64,000 bases of DNA, from assembly GCF_001999245.1 (NCBI RefSeq), contig NZ_CP019630.1, positions 4,617,001 to 4,681,000 on the forward strand, written 5' to 3'. This DNA is from Roseibium algicola. Its GTDB lineage: Bacteria > Pseudomonadota > Alphaproteobacteria > Rhizobiales > Stappiaceae. Positions 52,787 through 62,261 of the stretch are shown here, one piece after another (within the stretch, counting starts at the first letter, position 1; each line of letters opens with the position of its first letter). The translations under genes were made by a program, and so were the position numbers. The notes beneath the pieces are model-generated. The model did no database searches. It had not been told where the DNA came from and saw only the letters and a program-made list of their open reading frames with translations.

Positions 52787-53415
52787 CAGCGCTGGAACCG
52801 AAGGCGGACGCCCTTTCGAACGGGCCTGCCGCACGGGATGTGATTATCGGCCGGGATCCGGACATTCTCGCCGACATTCGCGATCCGGGCATCGCCGCCG
52901 CTATCTGGCGTCGAACGCCGGATCCCGAATTTCAGAGGTGGGTGAATGCCTTGCCGAAAGACAACCTGCCGGAACTGCGCACGGTGGTGCCTGTGCATCT
53001 GGCAGAGGCGGCTGTCCGGGCGGCTTGCGAGAGCCATGGACTTCCTGCGTGTCGGGAGAGGGACATACTGGCAAGTGATGTCGGGGCACTTGCCCTGATG
53101 CTGGCAAAGACGCTGACAGTGCGTCTGCTGCGATTGCGGCTGGATGTTTTGGAAGACGTCATGTGTCCGAAGTTCCACCTGGACAATGTTCGCGCCCGGT
53201 TGTTGTGCACCTATCGCGGGCCGGGCACGGAATATGTTCCGGAAAATGTGGCCGAGGAGCCTGGCCGCATCCGTCAGGTGCCGCCTGGGGGCGTTGCCGT
53301 TTTTCGCGGCCGTCAATGGTCTTGCGGCGAAAGAACCGCTCTCTTGCACCGGTCTCCGGCCGCAACTCCGGCAGGTGGCCCGCGGCTTCTTCTGGTGATC
53401 GATCCGGCAGACTAG
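52783..53415 (+). CDS. DUF1826 domain protein of the zinc-limitation unit
   Basis: 210 residues. DUF1826 landmarks: NIAIWRR-like [53 protein letters not shown] followed by [17 protein letters not shown], and [10 protein letters not shown]. The conserved Cys and His (CPKFHLD) suggest metal binding. Overlaps the CobW gene by four bases. The function is not known, but the pairing with CobW under a Zur box is recurrent. Confidence 0.88.
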   Translation: MTALEPKADALSNGPAARDVIIGRDPDILADIRDPGIAAAIWRRTPDPEFQRWVNALPKDNLPELRTVVPVHLAEAAVRAACESHGLPACRERDILASDVGALALMLAKTLTVRLLRLRLDVLEDVMCPKFHLDNVRARLLCTYRGPGTEYVPENVAEEPGRIRQVPPGGVAVFRGRQWSCGERTALLHRSPAATPAGGPRLLLVIDPAD

Positions 53416-53439
53416 GCGGGCTGCATTTCCGAAGGGGCC

Positions 53440-53982
53440 TCAGTCACACTCTCGGCTTAACCAGGTTTGATATCGGTCGAGGTGTCGCGTGACGATCGCG
53501 GCAAGGGAGGCATCCGTACAGATCATCTCAGGGGTGATGGCATTGCTGGTGAGGCCAAGCGAAAATCCGGCTTCACTGACGATTTCGGCGGACATGGTCC
53601 GGAGGATCTCTTCCAGCTGAACCGGGGCAAAGGCGTGGCGGGAGGTGACGTGGGCAAGCGCGACCGGCTTGCCCGGAAACTTCTGACAACCAACCATCCA
53701 GTCGAGAGTGTTTTTGAAGCTGCCGGGCAGTGCATGCATGTATTCCGGCACGGCGAACAGCAGCCCGTCGGCGCGCGCAACCTGTTCGCGCAGGTCGATG
53801 ACGATCTCCGGCAGGTGGTCGGTAATATCCAGATCCGGCACGAAATGCGGCAGATCGCCGATGCGGTCATAGCGGTTGAGAACGAGCCCGTCGGGCGCCA
53901 GTCGTTCTGCTGCGCTCAGCAGGGCCAGATTGGACGATGCGGCACGAAGACTGCCGCAAAATGTAAGGATCCTGAAGGGCAA
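53440..53982 (-). CDS. NAD(P)H-dependent FMN reductase
   Basis: 180 residues from a TTG at 53982, chosen because the flavodoxin-like fold begins there (FRILTFCGSLRAASSNLALL); no ATG or GTG is available nearby, and the longer frame overlaps the LysE gene. FMN-binding pattern: the phosphate loop SLRAASSN and LLFAVPEYMHALPGSFKNTL with DWMVG. Likely cytoplasmic and dimeric. The weak start leaves some doubt about the N-terminus. Confidence 0.82.
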   Translation of the reverse strand: MPFRILTFCGSLRAASSNLALLSAAERLAPDGLVLNRYDRIGDLPHFVPDLDITDHLPEIVIDLREQVARADGLLFAVPEYMHALPGSFKNTLDWMVGCQKFPGKPVALAHVTSRHAFAPVQLEEILRTMSAEIVSEAGFSLGLTSNAITPEMICTDASLAAIVTRHLDRYQTWLSRECD

Positions 53983-54071
53983 GGGACTGGTCCGGTTGAA
54001 GGAGGCTAGGGGCGAGCCTATCGGATTCGCCCCGTATCGTGATCCCCCAACGACCGACCAGTTTGTGCCTT

Positions 54072-54695
54072 TTACCGGCTGGCAGCGGCCAGTGCTGCAC
54101 CAAAGCCGACAAAGAGCGTGCCTGTGATCCGGCGTACCCACAGCATGCGCTTTGCAGACGTCAGGAAGCGGCGCATGTGGCCACCTGCGTAGGCAATTGC
54201 GGCATGGTTGGCGAAACACAATGCGGCGTAGGTGAAGGACAGCACAGAGATCTCCGTGAGATCGATGCCGTCGGCGCGCATGAATTGCGGGAACAGCGCG
54301 GTGATGACCAGAATGGCCTTCGGATTGGTGACGGAAACGAGCAGCGCTTCCAGGAACAGCTTTCTGGGGCTTTTGCGGGCAATCAGGACACCATCTTCCA
54401 CGTGAAAGGCAGACTTGTCGCGCCAGATCTTGAGGCCGATGAATATGAGATAGGCGGCACCAATGACCTTCAGCACCGTGAAAGCCACGGCGGAGGCTGC
54501 CATCAGGGCGCCGAAGCCGAGGGCGACCGCGTATCCCAGGATTACCAGTCCCGTGGCATTGCCTGCCGCGGAAGCGAGGGTCGCGTTACGGCCGAACCGG
54601 AGCGTGTTGGAAATGGCCAGCATGACTGCGGGGCCGGGACTGACGGCAGGCAGGAGCGAGACGGCAATAAAAACGAGCCAAAGATCTATCGGCAT
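54072..54695 (-). CDS. LysE family amino acid exporter
   Basis: 207 residues, six predicted helices. LysE/RhtB pattern: DLWLVFIAVSLLPAVSPGPA, NTLRFGRNATLASAAGNATG, FLEALLVSVTNPKAILVITA, and a C-terminal hydrophobic helix. Exports an amino acid or related small molecule; the substrate is not identifiable. Confidence 0.92.
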   Translation of the reverse strand: MPIDLWLVFIAVSLLPAVSPGPAVMLAISNTLRFGRNATLASAAGNATGLVILGYAVALGFGALMAASAVAFTVLKVIGAAYLIFIGLKIWRDKSAFHVEDGVLIARKSPRKLFLEALLVSVTNPKAILVITALFPQFMRADGIDLTEISVLSFTYAALCFANHAAIAYAGGHMRRFLTSAKRMLWVRRITGTLFVGFGAALAAASR

Positions 54696-54740
54696 TTCGG
54701 TTCTCGAGCAAAGGCTGCGGGGTGCAGCCGGAAGGATGTT

Positions 54741-55325
54741 TCAGGGCAGCAGCCGGCCGTCGCGTACGGCCTTGTTCAGCAGGTCCTGGGCAAAATCCCA
54801 AAGACCCGGGAAGGGAGACAGGCGGGATTCCTTCGTCAGCTTCAACGCTTCGGCGGAAATGGGTTCATGGGTCGGATCGTCCAGGCCGGATGCAAAGACC
54901 AGCACCATCGGATGCAGCGCGTCCATCGCATTGGCGAATTTCGCCTCCGGTGTTTCGTTGGCTTCGAACTCCAGCCAAAGAGCCTTGAAATCCAGGCCTT
55001 GCGATGAGGGAAGCAGGGCGAACAGTCGGCTTGCGGCTGCCTGTTCCAGATCCTTGATGCCGGCCCGATTGTCGTCTGTGACCCAGTGGTCGCCTGCGTC
55101 GATCTCGACCAGGTCGTGAACGGCGAGCAGCTTGACGACGTGGTTGATGTCGGTGCCGGCAGGGGCGTGCTCGGCAAGCGTCAGCGTCTGCAGGATCACG
55201 TGCCAGCAGTGCTCGGCCGTGGTCTCGCGCCGGGCGCCGCCCGTGAGCTGGTTCAGCCGGACGACTTCCTTCAGCTTGTCGGTTTCCAGAAGAAACGCGA
55301 CCTGCTTCTCCAAAGTGTCGTTCAT
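54741..55325 (-). CDS. HD domain hydrolase (YfbR/5'-nucleotidase-like)
   Basis: 194 residues. HD residues: TAEHCWHVILQTLTL, LAVHDLVEIDAGDHW, matching HD_3-type deoxynucleotidase-like hydrolases. Its ATG shares one base with the pdxJ stop (TGATG), implying coupled translation. Likely dephosphorylates a small nucleotide; not proven. Confidence 0.85.
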   Translation of the reverse strand: MNDTLEKQVAFLLETDKLKEVVRLNQLTGGARRETTAEHCWHVILQTLTLAEHAPAGTDINHVVKLLAVHDLVEIDAGDHWVTDDNRAGIKDLEQAAASRLFALLPSSQGLDFKALWLEFEANETPEAKFANAMDALHPMVLVFASGLDDPTHEPISAEALKLTKESRLSPFPGLWDFAQDLLNKAVRDGRLLP

Positions 55326-56074
55326 CAGATCTCGCCCATGGCCCGGCGGAAGCGGGCAACGCTTTCGGCAAAGCCATGGATCAGCGCATCGGCAGTAAAG
55401 CCGTGGCCGATCGACATTTCCCGAATGAAGGGCGCGCGCGCCATCAGGGCAGGTATGTTTTCGACGGTCAGATCATGTCCGGCATTGACGCCGAGCCCGC
55501 AGGCCTGGGCGGCTTCCGCCGTGGCGACAATCATGTCGAGTTCCTTTTCGGCGCGTGCCGGGTCGTCGTAGCAGGCACCATAAGGGCCGGTGTAGATCTC
55601 GATACGTTCCGCCCCGAGCCTGGCAGCGTGTTCGGGGGCAACCGGGTCCGGATCGCAGAAGAGCGAGACTGTAACCGCCCACTCCTTGGCGGCGGCAATC
55701 GCCGTTTCCAGCGCGCCGGTGTCTTTCGAAAAGTCCCAGCCATGGTCCGAGGTGGACTGCTGCGGGTCGTCCGGCACGAACAGGACCTGTTCGGGGCGGG
55801 CTTCCTCCACCAGCTTCATGAAATCGGGGGCCGGATAGCCTTCCAGGCACAGTTCCTTGTTCGGGAACCGGTCCTCGATCAGCTCGGACAGCTCGAACAC
55901 GTCCGTCTTGCGGATATGGCGTTCGTCCGGACGAGGATGCACGGTGATGCCCTTGGCGCCGGCTTCCATCGCGATGGCCGCAAGGCCAGTCACGCTCGGC
56001 CAGGGCAGATCCCGGCGATTTCGCAACATGGCGATGGCGTTGACATTGACGGAAAGGCGCGAAACGGCAGGCAT
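55325..56074 (-). CDS. pdxJ: Pyridoxine 5'-phosphate synthase
   Basis: Joins 1-deoxyxylulose 5-phosphate and aminoacetone 3-phosphate to form pyridoxine 5'-phosphate, in the DXP-dependent B6 pathway. 249 residues, standard length. RLSVNVNAIAMLRNRRDLPW, GITVHPRPDERHI, NKELCLEGYP, LGVNAGHDLTVEN and MSIGHGFTADALIHG are all PdxJ motifs. Coupled to the downstream HD hydrolase gene. Confidence 0.96.
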   Translation of the reverse strand: MPAVSRLSVNVNAIAMLRNRRDLPWPSVTGLAAIAMEAGAKGITVHPRPDERHIRKTDVFELSELIEDRFPNKELCLEGYPAPDFMKLVEEARPEQVLFVPDDPQQSTSDHGWDFSKDTGALETAIAAAKEWAVTVSLFCDPDPVAPEHAARLGAERIEIYTGPYGACYDDPARAEKELDMIVATAEAAQACGLGVNAGHDLTVENIPALMARAPFIREMSIGHGFTADALIHGFAESVARFRRAMGEI

Positions 56075-56176
56075 GATTGATAGTCCGGTGAAAACGGTTC
56101 TGATCTGGCTTTAAGAGACTGGGTCAGGTTCGCAAGATTGTGTCAAAAGCCGTTGAAGTCAAACGAGGAATTGTCA

Positions 56177-57904
56177 CTAGAGACAATGTTTTTCAGTGTT
56201 GGTCGTTGTCGGATTTCCCGTGAGATTGTGTTGGAGGGGCTTCAGCCACCCTTGATATCGCACGAGCCGCCCGAGACCAGGCAGGGAGATCTCGACGTCG
56301 AAGCGGAAGATGCCATCCGGTGCCGTCTCGGCTGTTTCGCTGATCGGCAACAACCAGCGCGGCAAGGGAATGCCAAACAGCTTGCCACTGCGAACGGGAT
56401 AGGCGAGCGCATCGCCTTTCAGGTTCAGGTGAATGTTGAACGTTGTTGGTCCGAAGCGCTCCTGAACCACGCCGGACCCCGGTGCACCTGACAGGCTGAG
56501 CACGGAGCGGAAAGTCTTGCCGCCGAAATTGCGCTGCCAGATTTCCTTGTCGCCCTGCCGCTTGATGGTCACGTTCACCGGAGTGGCATCTGCTTCGGGC
56601 GGAAAGCCGACGATACGGCACAGCAACTGGCCGAGCCGCGAGGTGCCGCGCGTGACCTTTGCCTCACCGATCCATTGCCGGCGGTCAAACACTGTGTGAA
56701 GGGAGCGGATCCTTTCCGGCAAAGCTTTGAAGGTGCTGCTGCCGAGTGCCTGCTGGAACAAGACCGGTGCCGCCTGCTTTGCAGAGAAGGTGCGAACGTT
56801 CAGATGAGCGGTGGCCTCCTCGACATCTGCCAGTTTGAATTCACCAAGGCTTGGCCGCGCTCCGGCTGGAACAACACCTTCGACAAGGTGCTTGCACAAG
56901 ATAGCGCCCGGGACTGCCGGGATATGCGGCCCGTCGCCAGCTTCCGCAATCAGAGACCAGCTGGCGGCCAAGGGCTGGCCGTCCTTGCCAAGCCCGGCAA
57001 GCCGGACTTCCATGCCGCCGCGGTCGGACCCGAACCGTTCGAACCAGCCCGCGACAGTACGAAGGAGTGGAGCGGCAGCTTGTAGTGACCTGACAAGGCG
57101 AAGTCGCACCAGCCAGGAGAGAGCCCAGAGGCCCAGATGAAGGAGGGAGAGTTCAAGTCCCGCCCGGAACAGCACCGTTCGGGCGTTGTAGACCTTGGGA
57201 AAGAGTGTCAGATCCGGCGCGCCGATGAAACTCGACCAGCGCTTTGAAAGGCCGCTGCTGCCTTCCGGGCCGATCCGGCGCCGGGAGAGACCGGACCAGC
57301 CGATGACTTTTGTCCATCCGCCATCGCGGTAGACGGAAACGGGCTTGCCGGACTGGGTCAGGATCGCTTCGATGACGGAGAGGCCACGAGGTGCACGATT
57401 GCCCGGCAGGATAGTGCTTTCGATCAGGTCGACTTCTGAGAACTCATGCCGAAGAGCTTCGACGGCAACCGAAGAGAGGGCCGGTACGCTGGAAACGCCT
57501 GAAAGCACGGTCAGTCCACTCAAGCGTGCTTGCTCGTCGAGCACAGTAATACCGCTGGTGAACCCGGCATCGTCGGAAAGATCCAGATAATGGCTCCCGG
57601 CGGCAAGGGCGGCTTCCGCAACAGCGTAGGGGGATTGCCGGTAGGCCTGAAACGGTCCGGCGGCGTCGACGGTGACGAAGGGGCGAAGGGCGAGAAGGGC
57701 AGCAGCGAAATCAGGTGCCGTACGATCCAGAACGGCGGTAGTGCCACCATGCCGGCGACAGAAGTCTTCAGCCTTTTGCTGGCTGCGGCCTGCGACGATG
57801 ACGTCCAGATGCTCGTGCCTCAGCAGCGCCTCGGCCAGCTTTCCGCCGAAAACGCCATAGCCACCGAGAACGACGATCCGCTTCTTTCGGGAAAGTTCAG
57901 TCAA
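56177..57904 (-). CDS. Saccharopine-dehydrogenase-like protein with DUF4166
   Basis: 575 residues. N-terminal NAD(P)-binding domain of the saccharopine dehydrogenase-like family: RIVVLGGYGVFGGKLAEALL, DVIVAGRSQQKAEDFCRRHG, VDAAGPFQAY. The C-terminal about 180 residues (FFPLR-type beta-rich domain, LCRIVGFPPEADATPVNVTI, WQRNFGGKTFRSVLSLS) is DUF4166. The catalytic residues for saccharopine cannot be assigned, so a role in lysine metabolism is not supported. The adjacent DCC gene overlaps by eight bases, a common pairing. Confidence 0.85.
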   Translation of the reverse strand: MTELSRKKRIVVLGGYGVFGGKLAEALLRHEHLDVIVAGRSQQKAEDFCRRHGGTTAVLDRTAPDFAAALLALRPFVTVDAAGPFQAYRQSPYAVAEAALAAGSHYLDLSDDAGFTSGITVLDEQARLSGLTVLSGVSSVPALSSVAVEALRHEFSEVDLIESTILPGNRAPRGLSVIEAILTQSGKPVSVYRDGGWTKVIGWSGLSRRRIGPEGSSGLSKRWSSFIGAPDLTLFPKVYNARTVLFRAGLELSLLHLGLWALSWLVRLRLVRSLQAAAPLLRTVAGWFERFGSDRGGMEVRLAGLGKDGQPLAASWSLIAEAGDGPHIPAVPGAILCKHLVEGVVPAGARPSLGEFKLADVEEATAHLNVRTFSAKQAAPVLFQQALGSSTFKALPERIRSLHTVFDRRQWIGEAKVTRGTSRLGQLLCRIVGFPPEADATPVNVTIKRQGDKEIWQRNFGGKTFRSVLSLSGAPGSGVVQERFGPTTFNIHLNLKGDALAYPVRSGKLFGIPLPRWLLPISETAETAPDGIFRFDVEISLPGLGRLVRYQGWLKPLQHNLTGNPTTTNTEKHCL

Positions 57905-58337
57905 GGAGCCGTTCCTTCAGGGCCGCCGACGGCAGGGGACAGGTTCGTCTGCCGAGCCGATAGCGGTTTTGGGCAATCCTGTCATAAGTCCAGTCCGCGA
58001 GCCTGCGCGGCAGAAGATCCAGTACCGTGAGCGCCTTCCAGGGCCAGCCGAGACTTTTCATGGCTGCGGTGAAGGACGCCATTTGGGTGTAGGCCCGGCC
58101 GCGGCAGATAACGATGTTGGTTTCCATCTTCTGCGGGTCGAGCCCGTGGTGCCGGTAGAGTGCCTGACCGATGTCCGAGTGGGCGTCGACAAAGCGAAAG
58201 CCTGCTGTCCGGTCGTGCCTGGCTACGAACCGGGCAAAGCCGGAGCACAGAACGCAAATGCCATCAAAGACGATCAGGTTGTCGGGAAGATGTGCAAGGG
58301 CAGGCGGGGCCGGTTTGACGTTGCGTCTGGTATCCAT
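57897..58337 (-). CDS. DCC family thiol-disulfide-like protein (DUF393)
   Basis: 146 residues from ATG 58337. DUF393 pattern: LIVFDGICVLCSGFARFVAR with the CxxC pair (Cys-Val-Leu-Cys), RFVDAHSDIGQALYRHHGLD, and the C-terminal WTYDRIAQNRYRLGRR. No signal peptide. The 3' end overlaps the DUF4166 gene by eight bases; the two are often neighbours. Function unknown. Confidence 0.9.
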   Translation of the reverse strand: MDTRRNVKPAPPALAHLPDNLIVFDGICVLCSGFARFVARHDRTAGFRFVDAHSDIGQALYRHHGLDPQKMETNIVICRGRAYTQMASFTAAMKSLGWPWKALTVLDLLPRRLADWTYDRIAQNRYRLGRRTCPLPSAALKERLLD

Positions 58338-58592
58338 CGTCTTGGGGCTTTCGCGGGCAATGACAGGTTTCCGCCTCTCATGTAGGGTTGCAACGCAGGG
58401 TTCGGCGAGCCCGCACAAGGTCGCAGTACAGTATTACGACTAGGTTTTCAGGTTCCGCCGTTTCCTCTAAGACTGGCCGCAAGGGGCCCGATTCTTAAGC
58501 TTGTTCCGGACTGAAACCGATTTCGGTGTCGATCCGAACGAGAATCAATGCATACATCGAGGTCTCGGATCGAGAAAACTACCAGGTAATCC

Positions 58593-59852
58593 ATGGCCAT
58601 CTCCAACGCGCTCCTCCTCTTGGCCCAGGCAGCCGTTTATTTCATCGTCATGATGAGCCTTCTGCGGGCTCGTCAGGTGATCGGTATCGGCGTCTTCATG
58701 TGCGCGCTTGGTGTGATGCATTTCCTGGAAACATATCTTGCAAGCGTCTTTTACATCGAGTTGCCGTTCGGCATCGTCTCCCCCGGGTCGACAGTGCTCT
58801 TTTCCGGCAAGCTTCTGATGATCCTGCTGCTTTACATCCGCGAGGATGCGCTGATCGTCCGCCAGCCGATCTACGGCCTGTTGATCGGCAACTTCCTGAT
58901 CGTCGCGCTGGTGATGATCCTGCGGAACCACGATACCATCTCGGTCACGGACGGCCGCAATCCGGATTTCGCCTTTATCGACGAAATGGGACTGCTGATG
59001 GTCTGGGGCACCATCTTGCTGTTTGTCGACGCGATCGCGATCATCGTGCTTTATGAGCGGATCGGCAATTGGGTCGGGCGGCACCTGGGCCTGCGTTTCC
59101 TGATCTGCGGCGCGGCGGTGCTGACTTTCGACCAGGCCGGGTTCTTCCTGGCGCTGCATTATGTTTCCGGTGCGCCCTGGCATGTGTTTGTCGGCGGCTG
59201 GGCGGCCAAGATGGTGGCGACGCTGGTCTATACGGCGCTGTTCATCCTCTACCTGAAGTATTTCGACAACGAGAGCAGCTGGCTCACCAATAGGTCCTTC
59301 AAGGACGTGTTTCAGGTGCTGACCTACCGCGAGCGCTATCACAAGCTTCTGGAAGCTTCCATTCGCGATCACCTGACCGGCACGCTACACCGCAGCCAGT
59401 ACGACCAGAATGCGCCCAAGATCCTTGCCAAGAACCTGCAGGAAAACCGGCCCCTGTCCCTGCTTGTGATCGACATCGATCACTTCAAGCAGGTGAACGA
59501 CCGGCATGGCCACCAGGCCGGGGACGAGATCCTGAAGATGGTTGCCCGGCTTCTGGCCGACAATCTGCGTTCCGACGATCACCTCTACAGGGTGGGCGGC
59601 GAAGAGTTCGTGCTTCTGTGCGAGAAACTGTCGGTGGAAGGCGCGACCTCCATGGCCGAGCGGCTGCGCAAGGCGATCGAGCGCTTCAGCAAGATCTATC
59701 TTCCGGAAAAGGTAACGGTCAGCATCGGTCTGGCCAGTGCGCCGCAGGACGGCGAGACCATGGAGGCCCTGTTCAGGCAGGCGGACCTTCGTCTTTATGA
59801 AGCCAAGAAACAGGGACGCAACCGGGTCTTCAGCCCGGTCACGGTGGATTAG
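58593..59852 (+). CDS. Membrane-bound diguanylate cyclase (GGDEF)
   Basis: 419 residues; about 220 residues of membrane helices (six or seven), with the LGVMHFLETYLASVFYIE segment, followed by a GGDEF domain starting RDHLTGTLHRSQYDQNAPKI. The catalytic region is intact: VIDIDHFKQVNDRHGHQAGD and VGGEEFVLLCE. It differs in its sensor part from the GGDEF protein at 28.4 kb. Expected to make cyclic di-GMP. Confidence 0.94.
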   Translation: MAISNALLLLAQAAVYFIVMMSLLRARQVIGIGVFMCALGVMHFLETYLASVFYIELPFGIVSPGSTVLFSGKLLMILLLYIREDALIVRQPIYGLLIGNFLIVALVMILRNHDTISVTDGRNPDFAFIDEMGLLMVWGTILLFVDAIAIIVLYERIGNWVGRHLGLRFLICGAAVLTFDQAGFFLALHYVSGAPWHVFVGGWAAKMVATLVYTALFILYLKYFDNESSWLTNRSFKDVFQVLTYRERYHKLLEASIRDHLTGTLHRSQYDQNAPKILAKNLQENRPLSLLVIDIDHFKQVNDRHGHQAGDEILKMVARLLADNLRSDDHLYRVGGEEFVLLCEKLSVEGATSMAERLRKAIERFSKIYLPEKVTVSIGLASAPQDGETMEALFRQADLRLYEAKKQGRNRVFSPVTVD

Positions 59853-59885
59853 ACCAATCTGGTAAGCCAAAGCATTTGAAAAAGA

Positions 59886-59915
59886 AAAAGCCCTGGAAAT
59901 GTTCCAGGGCTTTTG
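59886..59915. terminator. Bidirectional terminator between GGDEF and serA
   Basis: AAAAGCCCTGGAA (59887-59899) pairs with TTCCAGGGCTTTT (59903-59915), loop ATG; A- and T-runs flank both sides. Serves both convergent genes. Confidence 0.93.
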
Positions 59916-59937
59916 TCGTTTCTGAAGGCCGGGACGA

Positions 59938-61182
59938 TCAGACCCGGTTGAGCAGCCTTGCCCGGATGGTGTTGGGCAGGGTGCGGATCTCTTCCAGAAT
60001 GCTGACCGGATCTTCCACCGGGCTGTCGACATCCAGAACAACGTAGCCGATGTCCAGATGGGACTGCATGTACTGGGCACAGATGTTGAGGTTGTGCCGG
60101 GTGAAGAGGTCGTTCAGCGTGCGCATGGCTCCGGGAGCATTGTGGTGCACCTGGATGAAACGCGTGGCCGACGTGCCCTTGGGCAGTTGAACCTGCGGGA
60201 ACGAGACGGCGCCGATGGTGGACCCGACATCGGAGTATTCCACCAGTCGCTTGGAGACTTCCTCGCCGATCCGGTCCTGGGCCTCTTCCGTCGAACCACC
60301 CACGTGCGGGGTCAGGATGACGTTGTCGAGGCCGCGCAGCGGCGACAGGAATTCGTCCTTGTTGGACTTCGGCTCGACCGGGAAGACGTCGATGGCAGCG
60401 CCTGCCAGGTGACCGGACTTCAGCGCGGCGGCCAGAGCGTCGATATCGACAACCTTGCCGCGGGCGTTGTTGATCAGGAACGCGCCCTTCTTCATCTTCG
60501 AAATCTGGTCAGCACCGAACATGTCGCGCGTTTCCGGCGTATCGGGAACATGCAGGGACACGACATCGGATTCAGCCAGCAGGCCATCGAGGCTTTCGGA
60601 CGGCATCACGTTGCCGTGCTGCAGCTTGTCGACGAGATCGAAGTAGATCACCCGCAAGCCCATGGCCTCGGCCAGGTTCGACAACTGCGTGCCGATATTG
60701 CCGTAGCCGACGATACCGAGTGTCTTGCCGCGAACTTCGTGGGAACCGGCAGCGCTTTTCATCCAGCGGCCTTCGTGGGCCGCGGTGGATTTCGGGAAGA
60801 CGCCACGCATCAGCATGACGATTTCGGCAACGGTGAGTTCGGCCACGGATCTCGTGTTGGAGAAGGGGGCATTGAACACCGGGATGCCGCGCGTAAGCGC
60901 GCCCTTGAGGTCGACCTGGTTGGTGCCGACGGAGAAGCAGCCGACGGCAACAAGGCTCTTGGCCGCTTCCAGAACCTCTTCGGTGACCTGGGTACGGGAG
61001 CGGATGCCGAGCATCTGGACGCCCTGCAGCTTGTCGATCAACGCGTCCTTTTCCAGGGCTCCGGACAAGACTTCAACATTTGTATAACCGTGTTTTTCAA
61101 GAACCGCGCGCGCGGTCGGCGAAATGCCTTCCAGCAGCAGCCAGCGGATCTGGTTTTTCGGCCGGGAGAGACCGTGAATCAT
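59938..61182 (-). CDS. serA: D-3-phosphoglycerate dehydrogenase (410-residue ACT type)
   Basis: First step of serine biosynthesis. 414 residues, close to the E. coli enzyme and unlike the about 530-residue form usual in alphaproteobacteria. Substrate domain GIRSRTQVTEEVLEAA, FNAPFSNTRSVAEL, NAD-binding GIVGYGNIGTQLSNL, catalytic Arg/Glu/His (INNARGKVVDI, FPVEP, HVGGST), and a C-terminal ACT domain (YVVLDVDSPVEDPVSILEEI) that binds serine. serB is at 8-9 kb; serC is not seen. Confidence 0.95.
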   Translation of the reverse strand: MIHGLSRPKNQIRWLLLEGISPTARAVLEKHGYTNVEVLSGALEKDALIDKLQGVQMLGIRSRTQVTEEVLEAAKSLVAVGCFSVGTNQVDLKGALTRGIPVFNAPFSNTRSVAELTVAEIVMLMRGVFPKSTAAHEGRWMKSAAGSHEVRGKTLGIVGYGNIGTQLSNLAEAMGLRVIYFDLVDKLQHGNVMPSESLDGLLAESDVVSLHVPDTPETRDMFGADQISKMKKGAFLINNARGKVVDIDALAAALKSGHLAGAAIDVFPVEPKSNKDEFLSPLRGLDNVILTPHVGGSTEEAQDRIGEEVSKRLVEYSDVGSTIGAVSFPQVQLPKGTSATRFIQVHHNAPGAMRTLNDLFTRHNLNICAQYMQSHLDIGYVVLDVDSPVEDPVSILEEIRTLPNTIRARLLNRV

Positions 61183-61455
61183 GGCGAAATGCCTTTTGGT
61201 CTGATTGGTTTGAATCGCGCCGGATCGGCGCTAACAGCGCGCGTGTCGTATACGCGCTCGTTCACGTCGCGTCTAGGGCGCCATTTTGATGGAACGCAAG
61301 CCGACACCGCGCGTTTTGTCATCCCGGTGTTTGTGAAAGCGGTTGCTGACGGACGCCAGCCTGTGCCAATAAGCGGCGGGGGCGCGTTTCGGCCGGATCT
61401 CCAACCGGCTGCTTGAATAATATCCAACACCAAGCGAGAGCAGGGACCCCGATCC

Positions 61456-62199
61456 ATGTTGAATTTGAGCGGGCCTCAATTCGATTACGAGCCATATCCC
61501 GTTTGCTATGTAACAGATGTATTGCCGCCGGAAATGTACCGGTCACTCGTCGAGAGCTATCCTGACAAGGATCTGTTCAAATACATGCCAAACCTCGGGC
61601 ACAAATATTCTCTGTCCGACATCAATAATCCGGATAACTACTACAAGTTCCTGTCAGAAGCACCTGATTGGAAAGCGTTTTACGATCATGTGAAATCCGA
61701 GAACTTCATAAACAACGTGCTGGATATGTTGGTCGCCAACAATATCGACCTGGGTCTGCGCCGGCTCAAGGTGATTGCGAAGGACGGGAAGCGGAAGGCC
61801 AGCCTGCTGAGTCGCCTCCGTCGCCAGACCGAGATCAGTGCCCGGTTCGAGTTCTCGATGATGCCGGCAAACGGCGGTCAGATCCTGCCGCACACCGACG
61901 CTCCGCATAAATTGATCACACTGGTTCTGTCCATGATGGAGCCGGGAGCCTGGGATCACGCATGGGGTGGTGGCACGGCGGTGTGCCTTCCCAAGGACCG
62001 GACGAAGGTCTTCAACCACATCAACAAGGCGATGCCTCTCGAGGATGTTGAAACGCTGAAGACGTTCCCGTTTGAGGAAAACCAGTGTGTCCTGTTCGTG
62101 AAGACCTACAATTCCTGGCACCACGTCGCGCCGATGACCGGACCGGACGACGCACCCTTGCGCAAGACGCTGACGATCAACATCGAGAGCAAGCTTTAG
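61456..62199 (+). CDS. 2OG-Fe(II) oxygenase, prolyl-hydroxylase-like
   Basis: 247 residues, starting MLNLSGPQFDYEPYPVCYVT. The double-stranded beta-helix core has iron ligands in LPHTDAPHK (His and Asp) and SWHHVAPM (distal His), with the 2-oxoglutarate Arg in LRKTLTINIES. A GGGTAVC turn lies in between. The AT content is slightly higher than its neighbours. The target could be a protein, a sugar or a small molecule; nothing nearby decides it. The 273-base region between it and serA holds no gene. Confidence 0.8.
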   Translation: MLNLSGPQFDYEPYPVCYVTDVLPPEMYRSLVESYPDKDLFKYMPNLGHKYSLSDINNPDNYYKFLSEAPDWKAFYDHVKSENFINNVLDMLVANNIDLGLRRLKVIAKDGKRKASLLSRLRRQTEISARFEFSMMPANGGQILPHTDAPHKLITLVLSMMEPGAWDHAWGGGTAVCLPKDRTKVFNHINKAMPLEDVETLKTFPFEENQCVLFVKTYNSWHHVAPMTGPDDAPLRKTLTINIESKL

Positions 62200-62261
62200 G
62201 GAAGGCGAGGCCTGTGGAAAAGCTGCAGGCCTCTCGGTATTGTGCTGCTGTTGCACCCAAT

